Of a stretch of 40,727 nt of DNA, positions 15,902 to 22,574 are shown piece after piece; positions within the stretch are counted from its first letter, which is position 1, and the number at the start of each line of letters is the position of its first letter. Below the pieces are notes generated by a model. It was given only the letters and a program-made list of their open reading frames with translations. It did no database searches and had not been told where the DNA came from. Both the position numbers and the translations under genes were made by a program. The stretch spans positions 1 to 40,727 of the forward strand of contig JAABRL010000038.1 in the NCBI GenBank assembly GCA_011390935.1, written 5' to 3'. Origin of the DNA: Gemmatimonas sp. GTDB taxonomy: Bacteria > Gemmatimonadota > Gemmatimonadetes > Gemmatimonadales > Gemmatimonadaceae.

Positions 15902-15929
15902 AACGCCTCGCCAGACTCGGCGGGGCGTT
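15902..15929 (+). terminator. Bidirectional hairpin between convergent greA and glpD
   Basis: AACGCCTCGCC (15902-15912) pairs with GGCGGGGCGTT (15919-15929) across a 6-base loop, 11 bp with one T-G pair. It starts 31 bp after the greA stop and ends 13 bp from the glpD stop. The T-runs on both sides are short, so termination strength is uncertain. Confidence 0.6.
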
Positions 15930-15942
15930 CGTGCATCAGGCG

Positions 15943-17655
15943 TCAGGACTCGTCCACCGAAAAGATCCGTTCCACATCCGCAGCGTACGCGGCGAGTGCC
16001 TGTTCGCGCTGTGCGTCCGACCACCCGAGCAGCGTACCGACGAGCGGCGCGATGCGGTTCGCCGCCGCCACGCCGTGATCACGCGTCTCGAAGGCCACAT
16101 GCGTGCGCCGCACGAGCACGTCGGCGAGCGTGCACGCCGCTTCCCGCTCCACCGCATGCGCGACTTCCGCGTAGAGGTACGGTAGCCCGTCCACCAGGCG
16201 TTCGCGCAGCGCGACGTCGCGCTGCGCATAACTCCACACATTGCGCCAGCGGCTGCCGTATGCGTGCGCGAGGCGTTCGGCGACGGCGGTGTCGTGCACG
16301 GCGACCGTTGCGTCGTGCACGGTGTGCTCCGCGCTGATCATGTCGCCGCCGGGCAGCGGTTCGGTGCGGCTGCGCTGCGTCACGCCTTTGCTCGCCGAGC
16401 GACCGGTGGCGCGGTCCACCACGTCGATCGCCATGGCGCGATAGGTGGTGAGCTTGCCGCCGGTCACGTTCACGAGCCCGTTGGCCGCAGGGACGATGGC
16501 ATGCTCCCGCGATGCGCTGCCGGTGTTGCTCGCATCGCCGGTGTGGGACGCGGCCAGCGGACGAATGCCGGCCCACGCCGAGATCACGTCGTCGCGCGTG
16601 AGATTCGCGTGCGGGAAACGCATGTTCACCGATCGCAGCAGATACGCAATCTCCTGACCGCTCGCGCGAACCTCATCGGGCCCGCTGGTCGCCGGACGTT
16701 CGGTGGTGCCAATGATCGCGTGCACACCGGCCGGCAGCACGAACATCACGCGTCCGTCGAGTGGCGAGGTGATGGTGATGGCATCGCGAATGCCGAGGCG
16801 CTGTCGCGACACCGCCACGTGCGCGCCAACAGCGCCGTGCACCGCGTGTGCCGCGGGCAGCCCCGTGAGTGCGGCGGTGGTATCGCTCCACGGGCCGGTG
16901 CAGTTCACCACGATTCCCGCGTGTGTCTCGTGCATGCGGCCGTCGATCGTATCGCACCACACCACGCCGTCGAGTGCGCCGTTTTCGGTGATGCCGCCCG
17001 TGACATCCGCGTGATTGAGCACCACGGCGCCCGCCTCGCGCGCCGCCAGCGCGGTGGCGAGCGTGAGACGCGTGTCATCGGTCGCCGCGTCCCAGTAGCG
17101 CGCGCCGCCCACGAGTCCGTTGCGATCGAGCTCCGGTTCGGCGTCGAGCAACTCGGCCACGTCGAGCGCGCGGTGGCGCCCCACGTTGCGAAACAGCGAG
17201 AGCGCGTCGTAGAGCGCGAGACCGGCGCGCAGCTTCCAGCGCGGTACGCGCGCATCGCGATACACGGGCCAGGTGAACGCCAGCGGACGCACGAGGTGCG
17301 GCGCGAGTGCAAGCAGCAGCCGACGCTCTCGGCTCGCTTCGAACACCAGGCCTAGGTGACCGTGCTCGAGGTACCGCACGCCCCCATGGATCAGGCGCGA
17401 GCTGCGACTCGAGGTGCCGGCCGCGAAATCGTCGCGTTCCAGCAGCGCTACGCGCAGGCCGCGCAGCGCCGCTTCGCGCGCCACCCCCGTGCCGGTGATG
17501 CCACCGCCGATCACGAGCAGATCGAATCGGTTGTGCGACAGCGCGCGCACCGCCTCGTGTCGCGGCATCTTCACGAGCTGTGCGTGCGCCGTCAGGCGGT
17601 CGGGCGATGCCGACTGCGTGGCAGCGATGCCTGGATCCGGCGGAGGCGTGGGCAT
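15943..17655 (-). CDS. glpD: Glycerol-3-phosphate dehydrogenase, FAD-dependent
   Basis: This flavoprotein oxidises glycerol 3-phosphate to dihydroxyacetone phosphate and passes electrons to the quinone pool. The FAD-binding start DLLVIGGGITGTGVAREAAL is followed by GTSSRSSRLIHGGVRYLEHG, the diagnostic GlpD segment. Later motifs include GLVNVTGGKLTTYRAMA and the C-terminal DUF-type helical domain with WSYAQRDVALRERLVDGLPY. The start is not certain. ATG at 17655 gives 570 residues, and ATG at 17568 (MPRHEAVRALSHNRFDLLVI) gives 541 and fits usual spacing to the FAD motif better. The gene is convergent with greA and divergent from the ECF sigma factor. No glpF or glpK is in the window. Confidence 0.94.
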   Translation of the reverse strand: MPTPPPDPGIAATQSASPDRLTAHAQLVKMPRHEAVRALSHNRFDLLVIGGGITGTGVAREAALRGLRVALLERDDFAAGTSSRSSRLIHGGVRYLEHGHLGLVFEASRERRLLLALAPHLVRPLAFTWPVYRDARVPRWKLRAGLALYDALSLFRNVGRHRALDVAELLDAEPELDRNGLVGGARYWDAATDDTRLTLATALAAREAGAVVLNHADVTGGITENGALDGVVWCDTIDGRMHETHAGIVVNCTGPWSDTTAALTGLPAAHAVHGAVGAHVAVSRQRLGIRDAITITSPLDGRVMFVLPAGVHAIIGTTERPATSGPDEVRASGQEIAYLLRSVNMRFPHANLTRDDVISAWAGIRPLAASHTGDASNTGSASREHAIVPAANGLVNVTGGKLTTYRAMAIDVVDRATGRSASKGVTQRSRTEPLPGGDMISAEHTVHDATVAVHDTAVAERLAHAYGSRWRNVWSYAQRDVALRERLVDGLPYLYAEVAHAVEREAACTLADVLVRRTHVAFETRDHGVAAANRIAPLVGTLLGWSDAQREQALAAYAADVERIFSVDES

Positions 17656-17795
17656 AGCGCATACTGGCCCCCGTGCCGCGCCCTCGCCACCCCCGCTCCC
17701 ATTCGTGACCCATCCCTTGCACTTCGCGTGCGGTCCCATCAGCGTTGAACGGTGTCGCTCGTCTGCGCGACTCCGACTCCGATCCTGCGCCCACT

Positions 17796-18377
17796 GTGAC
17801 CGACCCGTCCTCCCACGCGATCGACACCGTCCTCTCGCGCTTCGAGCGCTACCTGCGCGTCACCGCTCATCGATACGGCATCGATGAGGCGGACGTAACG
17901 GAGCTGGCGCAGGATGTGCGCATCCGACTGTGGCGTGCGCACGAGACCGACCACCCGGGGACCGTGGCGGCCACCGAATCGGCGCGTGAGACGATCCGCA
18001 CGTTGCCGACGTCGTATGTGGTGAAGACGATCGCGTCGGCGGCGCTCGATCTGGTGCGGCGACGCCGGGCCCATCGGGCGGGGGAGACGCGGTCGTTGCT
18101 GGACTCGTCGGTCGAAGTCGCGCTTGCCGTCGAGGCGGAGGGGCCGTTGCGTGTGGAAGCGCACGAACTGGCGGCGACGGTCGGGCGTTGTCTCGCCGGC
18201 ATGCTGCCGACGCGACGGGTGGTGGTGCAACTGCATCTGGCGGGCCATGAGCGTGCGGAGATTGCGCGATTGCTGGGATGGTCGGAGGCCAAGGTGCGCA
18301 ACCTGACGTACAGAGGGCTCGCGGATCTCCGCGAGGCGCTGCAGCACGCAGGCATCTCGACGGAGCGAGCACGATGA
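17796..18377 (+). CDS. ECF-type RNA polymerase sigma factor
   Basis: From the GTG at 17796 (TTG at 17745 is an alternative) the product has about 193 residues. Region 2 is seen as LSRFERYLRVTAHRYGIDEA, then LAQDVRIRLWRAHET, with the DVRIRLW helix that contacts the -10 element. Region 4 has LPTRRVVVQLHLAGHERAEI and LGWSEAKVRNLTYRGLADLR, a helix-turn-helix for -35 recognition. It belongs to the extracytoplasmic-function class that is normally held inactive by a partner. The stop codon overlaps the start of the next gene (ATGA at 18374), so the two are translationally coupled. That neighbour encodes a membrane protein that fits an anti-sigma factor. Confidence 0.9.
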   Translation: MTDPSSHAIDTVLSRFERYLRVTAHRYGIDEADVTELAQDVRIRLWRAHETDHPGTVAATESARETIRTLPTSYVVKTIASAALDLVRRRRAHRAGETRSLLDSSVEVALAVEAEGPLRVEAHELAATVGRCLAGMLPTRRVVVQLHLAGHERAEIARLLGWSEAKVRNLTYRGLADLREALQHAGISTERAR

Positions 18378-19054
18378 GTGATGAACAGGGCAACGACGAC
18401 GCGCTGCGCGCCGCCTTTCGCGCGTGGCAGGCGTCACGTCCCGAGCCGGATGGCGAGCCCCTCTCCCCCGACGCGCTGGCGGCGTTGGTGCACAGCACCG
18501 GCGACGACGATGCGCGAATCGCCGCGCTCGACGCCGCGCTCTCGTCGCGCACCACGGCAGCAGAGCTCGCGCTGCTGCTGGCCGCGAAGGCGGCGACGGA
18601 CGCTGCTCTGGTAGACGAACGTTCCGATTCCCCCAATCCAGTGACGGAGGCACGTACTCGACCGATGGCCACGAACCGCTCCACTCTCCCGGCGGCGCCG
18701 ACGTGGCGCCGAATGCTGCCGCTCGCGGCGGCGCTGACCCTCGTCGTGTCCGGCGGTGCCGTCTGGTGGCAGGGGCGCGATGCCGGCACCACGCGCAGTG
18801 GCGAATCGCTTCCGCCGGTCCCCTTGATTGGCGAGCGCGCCGGGGTGCTGGTGTGGCGCACCGTGCCCGACGCCACCTCGTACCGCGTCGAGGTGCTCGA
18901 CAACGAAGGCAAGGCGCTGTTCGCCACCACCGAACCCGATACGGTGGCCGCGCTGCCCCCCGGCTTCGATGCCCCGACGTGGAGTTCGTGGTGGGTGCGC
19001 GCCTACAACGGCCGTCGCGAGATCGCGGCGTCCCCGATGACCGCGTACTACTGA
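18374..19054 (+). CDS. Putative membrane-anchored anti-sigma factor
   Basis: A 226-residue product is translated from an ATG overlapping the sigma-factor stop. Residues 1-110 are hydrophilic, acidic and alanine-rich and should be cytoplasmic. One transmembrane helix (MLPLAAALTLVVSGGAVWW, near 115-133) follows, then a C-terminal domain of about 90 residues with VLVWRTVPDATSYRVEVLD and YRVEV..WWVRAYNG patterns, resembling a fibronectin-type beta-sandwich. I do not see the HxxxCxxC motif of zinc-binding anti-sigma (ZAS) domains, so either the N-terminus is a different class or the protein is a non-canonical regulator. Function is inferred from gene coupling with the ECF sigma factor and the single-pass topology. 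Confidence 0.7.
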   Translation: MSDEQGNDDALRAAFRAWQASRPEPDGEPLSPDALAALVHSTGDDDARIAALDAALSSRTTAAELALLLAAKAATDAALVDERSDSPNPVTEARTRPMATNRSTLPAAPTWRRMLPLAAALTLVVSGGAVWWQGRDAGTTRSGESLPPVPLIGERAGVLVWRTVPDATSYRVEVLDNEGKALFATTEPDTVAALPPGFDAPTWSSWWVRAYNGRREIAASPMTAYY

Positions 19055-19091
19055 CGCAACGGCGGTTTCGAGGAAGGGCTCCTGCAACGCA

Positions 19092-19126
19092 CACCGGCCA
19101 CGACGCGCGAGACGTCGTGGCCGGTG
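19092..19126 (+). terminator. Perfect 13-bp stem hairpin between convergent genes
   Basis: CACCGGCCACGAC (19092-19104) pairs perfectly with 19114-19126 across a 9-base loop. It sits between the anti-sigma gene (stop 19054) and the VPS10-like gene (stop 19146). No T-run follows on either strand, so it resembles the 6141 hairpin in type. Confidence 0.6.
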
Positions 19127-19145
19127 GCGTATCGGGGTGCGGGGA

Positions 19146-22100
19146 TCAGGGCGTTCCCAACGTCAAGTTGAAGGGGGCGAGCGCGGCGCCAACCGTCCGC
19201 GCATTCGCCAGCACCGATTCGGCGTCGCGCATCGCCGCATCGAGTGCCTGCGATGCCTGTTCGGCCTGACGCCGCGAGCCGGCGCTTGGCGTTTCCCAGA
19301 CACCCGCGATCTGCCCCTTCACGGTGCCGAGGCGACCGAGCGCATCGGCCGTGTTGACGGCACCGAACCGGCCACCGCCGCCACCACCTCCCGGAGCGGG
19401 CGCTGGCGCGGCGGCTCCCTCCACGCGACCGGGGGCGACGCCGAACTTCACGCGCACGCTATCGAACGCCTGCTCGAGGGCGGTGAAGTTGCGGCGCGCG
19501 TCGGCCGAGAGATTCGTGGTGCCGTCAAGCTTCGACTTCACCGTGGCCACCTGATCGGCGAGCGTGCGCAGCTTGGCGGCCACATCGGCGCCGCGCTGCT
19601 GCCGTGAGTGCAGATCGAGCACGAATGCATCGTACGCGACGCGCGCCTCGCCCGTGAGGTCCACCTTCGGATCCATCACGATGCGCATGGGCTTGGTGTC
19701 CACCACCTGTCCGTCGGCTACCAGCGCGACCGAGTAGTCACCCGGCGTCACGTACGGGCCGACGTTGCCACCGCCGCCACCGAAGCCGCCGCCGCCGCCA
19801 CCCGCGGCACGGCACGGGTTCTCCGGCATATACCCCGCGGTCGGCAGCGGGGTGGGCATACCGTCGATCGGACGGACGCGGCCGGCGGCACCACCGCCGC
19901 CGAAGCCACCGCCTGCCGGTGCCGGGGCGCCGCGAATCGGCTCCACGCGCATGTCCCAGCACGCCGTCTGAATACCGGCGGCGATGCGCGCGGCGGGGAT
20001 CTCGAGTTCACGCACCAGACGTGATCCCTGCATGATGCGCACCGACATCGCCTTCGGCGGCGTCTTCACGAAGAACGACATCGTCGCTTCCACCGGCGGG
20101 TTCTCGCCGATGAACGTCTGGTGTCCCCAGAACTCGTCGTTGCGGTCATCCTTGTACTTCCACTGCAGCGCGGTCGGCACCGAGAAGAGCGCGGCGCTGG
20201 CCACCCGCTGTGCCGCGGCGTATTCCTGAATCGGCGCGAGGTCATCGAGAATCCAGATCGATCGACCGTGCGACGCCACGAGCAGCGCGTTGTCCCGCGG
20301 ATGAATCGTGAGTTCGTCCACGCGCACGTTCGGGAAGTTGTGGCCGTTCAACTTGCGCCAGCTCGCACCGCGGTCGAGCGTCAGGTAGATGCCATCCTCA
20401 CTGCCGATGTAGAGCACGTCGGCGTTGCGCGTGTCTTCCGTCAGCGTGCGCGCGACGCGGCCCGCGAGGTTGGCGCGCAGCGACTTGAACGTGCGTCCGA
20501 AGTCGGTGCTCATCCACACGTACGTGTTGTAGTCATTCTCGCGGTGGTGGTCGACGGTGACATACACCGTGCCCGCGTCAAAGCGCGACGGCACCACTTC
20601 CGACACGAACGCGCCGGCGGGGAAGCCCGGCAGGTTTTTCGTGATATCCGTCCATGTGGCGCCACCGTCGCGCGTGACACTGACGGTGCCGTCATCGGTG
20701 CCGGTGTAGATCACGCCCGCTTCCTTCGGCGACTCGGCCAGCGTCACGATCGTGGGCCACTGCGAAATGCCGTCGTTGCGCGCGATGCGGATGTCGGTGT
20801 TCTTCACGCCCATCGTGACGATGGTGTCGCGATTCGGGTTCTTCGTGAGGTCGGGGCTGATCACCGTCCACGAATCGCCACGATCGGTCGACTTGAACAC
20901 GCGATTGGCCGCCACGATCAGCACGCCCGGGTCGTGCGACGACAGCATCATCGGCGAATCCCAGTGAAAGCGGAACCGCTCGGTGGCCGGCACGGCCGGC
21001 GAGACGTTCTGCGGCGTGGGCCGAATGCTGCGCGATTCGCCGGTCACGATGTTGCGGCGAATCATGTTGCCGTCCTGCGACTCGGTGTACACGATGCGCG
21101 AGTCCCGCGGATCGGGGAGTGCCACGAAGCCGTCGCCGCCGAGGATCTGGAACCAGTCGTAGTTCATGATGCCGGCCCCGAAGCGCGAACGGCTCGGGCC
21201 ACACCAGTTGTAGTTGTCCTGCATGCCGCCACACACGTTGAACGGCGTCTCCATGTCGAACGACACATGGTAGAACAGGCCGACGGGCAGGTTGGGCACG
21301 AACTGCCACGTGTACGCGCCGTCATACGACGTGGCGAGGCCACCGTCGTTGCCGATGAGCACGTGCTTCGGGTTGCTCGGATTCACCCAGATCGCGTGCA
21401 CGTCGTCGTGAATCACGACGGCGGCGTCGGTCTCCACGGTGCGGCCGCCATCGTGCGACACGTGCAGGCCCACGCCACCGTGGTACACCCGATCGGGATT
21501 GGTGGGGTCGATGTGCAGCTTGCTGAAGTACATCGGGCGCGGGTTCACACTGTTCACCTTGCGCCAGTTCAAGCCGCCATCGTCGGAACGCCAGAGCCCC
21601 GTGGCGCTGCCACCCGGGGCGGCCGGCGCCTCGACGAGTGAGTACATCACCTGCGGGTTCGAGCGCGCGATGTCCACGGCGATGCGCCCCAGATCACCGG
21701 ACGGATAGCCGCCCTCGACCTTCTGCCACGTGCTGCCGGCGTCGGTGGAGCGCCAGAGCGCGCTGCCGGCACCACCGCCCACCATGCAGCACGTCGTGCG
21801 CCGTCGCTGGTAGGTGGACGCGAAGAGCACCTTGGGGTTGGTCGGATGCATGACCAGATCGTTCACCCCGGTGTCGTCGTTCACCTGCAACACGCGGGTC
21901 CACGTCTTGCCACCGTCCGTGCTCTTGTACACACCACGCTCACCGCCGCTGCCGAACAGCGGCCCGGTCGCGGCCACGTACACGTGATCGGTGTTGCCGG
22001 GATCGAGCACGATCTTGTGAATGTGCTTCGATTCGCGCAGTCCCATGTGCGTGAAGCTCGCGCCGCCATCGGTGCTCTTGTAGATGCCGTCGCCCCACGA

Positions 22101-22484
22101 GATGCTCTGCCGGTTGTTCGACTCGCCGGTGCCCACCCACACGAGGTTGCGGTCCCCCTGCGAGACGGTCACGGCGCCGATCGAGAGCAGCCCTTCATGC
22201 TGCAGCAGGGGGGTCCACAGCGACCCGTTGGACGTGGTCTTCCAGACGCCGCCGTGCGCGGTGCCGACGTAGTACGTGGCAGGGTCGGCTTCGAAGACGG
22301 ACACGGCCGCGATGCGGCCCGACATGGTTGCCGGTCCGATGGAGCGGAAGTGCAAAGCGCTGAACTCGGACGCCACGGGCGTGGCCGCGACCTGAGCAGC
22401 GAGTGGTGCAACGCAGAAGACCGACGCGGCCAGAACTGCAGCGCGCGCGGCGGCGACCACGCGTGGTGCACGCGGGTTCGTCAC
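19146..22484 (-). CDS. VPS10/BNR-repeat (sortilin-like) secreted protein
   Basis: A GTG at 22484 with GGAG about 10 bases upstream starts an 1112-residue product. An N-terminal signal peptide ends near residue 31 (APLAAQ). The next 700 or so residues form a beta-propeller built of BNR/Asp-box repeats, for example GVYKSTDGGKTW, LWRSTDAGSTWQKV, VFKSTDRGDSW and VTRDGGATW. This layout is that of the VPS10-like family often labelled glycosyl hydrolase BNR repeat or 'VPS10 domain' protein, which is widespread in Gemmatimonadota. The sialidase catalytic residues are not evident, so enzymatic activity is doubtful. The C-terminal 300 residues include Gly-rich linkers (GGGFGGGG, GGGGGGFGGGGG) and a helical end. 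It follows the CHAT gene by 90 bp on the same strand. Confidence 0.9.
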   Translation of the reverse strand: MTNPRAPRVVAAARAAVLAASVFCVAPLAAQVAATPVASEFSALHFRSIGPATMSGRIAAVSVFEADPATYYVGTAHGGVWKTTSNGSLWTPLLQHEGLLSIGAVTVSQGDRNLVWVGTGESNNRQSISWGDGIYKSTDGGASFTHMGLRESKHIHKIVLDPGNTDHVYVAATGPLFGSGGERGVYKSTDGGKTWTRVLQVNDDTGVNDLVMHPTNPKVLFASTYQRRRTTCCMVGGGAGSALWRSTDAGSTWQKVEGGYPSGDLGRIAVDIARSNPQVMYSLVEAPAAPGGSATGLWRSDDGGLNWRKVNSVNPRPMYFSKLHIDPTNPDRVYHGGVGLHVSHDGGRTVETDAAVVIHDDVHAIWVNPSNPKHVLIGNDGGLATSYDGAYTWQFVPNLPVGLFYHVSFDMETPFNVCGGMQDNYNWCGPSRSRFGAGIMNYDWFQILGGDGFVALPDPRDSRIVYTESQDGNMIRRNIVTGESRSIRPTPQNVSPAVPATERFRFHWDSPMMLSSHDPGVLIVAANRVFKSTDRGDSWTVISPDLTKNPNRDTIVTMGVKNTDIRIARNDGISQWPTIVTLAESPKEAGVIYTGTDDGTVSVTRDGGATWTDITKNLPGFPAGAFVSEVVPSRFDAGTVYVTVDHHRENDYNTYVWMSTDFGRTFKSLRANLAGRVARTLTEDTRNADVLYIGSEDGIYLTLDRGASWRKLNGHNFPNVRVDELTIHPRDNALLVASHGRSIWILDDLAPIQEYAAAQRVASAALFSVPTALQWKYKDDRNDEFWGHQTFIGENPPVEATMSFFVKTPPKAMSVRIMQGSRLVRELEIPAARIAAGIQTACWDMRVEPIRGAPAPAGGGFGGGGAAGRVRPIDGMPTPLPTAGYMPENPCRAAGGGGGGFGGGGGNVGPYVTPGDYSVALVADGQVVDTKPMRIVMDPKVDLTGEARVAYDAFVLDLHSRQQRGADVAAKLRTLADQVATVKSKLDGTTNLSADARRNFTALEQAFDSVRVKFGVAPGRVEGAAAPAPAPGGGGGGGRFGAVNTADALGRLGTVKGQIAGVWETPSAGSRRQAEQASQALDAAMRDAESVLANARTVGAALAPFNLTLGTP

Positions 22485-22533
22485 GGGGGAGATCTCCAGG
22501 GGTGGGAAGGGAGCGCAGGAGCTGTGGCAGCGA

Positions 22534-22548
22534 GCGACAGCCTGTCGC
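22534..22548. promoter_or_regulatory. Perfect palindrome in the CHAT-VPS10 intergenic gap
   Basis: GCGACAGCCTGTCGC is a perfect 7+1+7 palindrome lying 50-64 bp upstream of the VPS10-like GTG start, in a 90-bp gap. The loop is too short for a stable hairpin, so a dimeric DNA-binding protein could use it. No similar site was found by eye at the other promoters. Chance occurrence is possible in such GC-rich DNA. Confidence 0.25.
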
Positions 22549-22574
22549 GGATGGTGATGCGACCTAAGATGTAG

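Noticed and set aside
20121..21641. 506-codon plus-strand frame inside the VPS10-like gene
   Set aside because: Shadow of a repeat-rich minus-strand gene; no domain seen.
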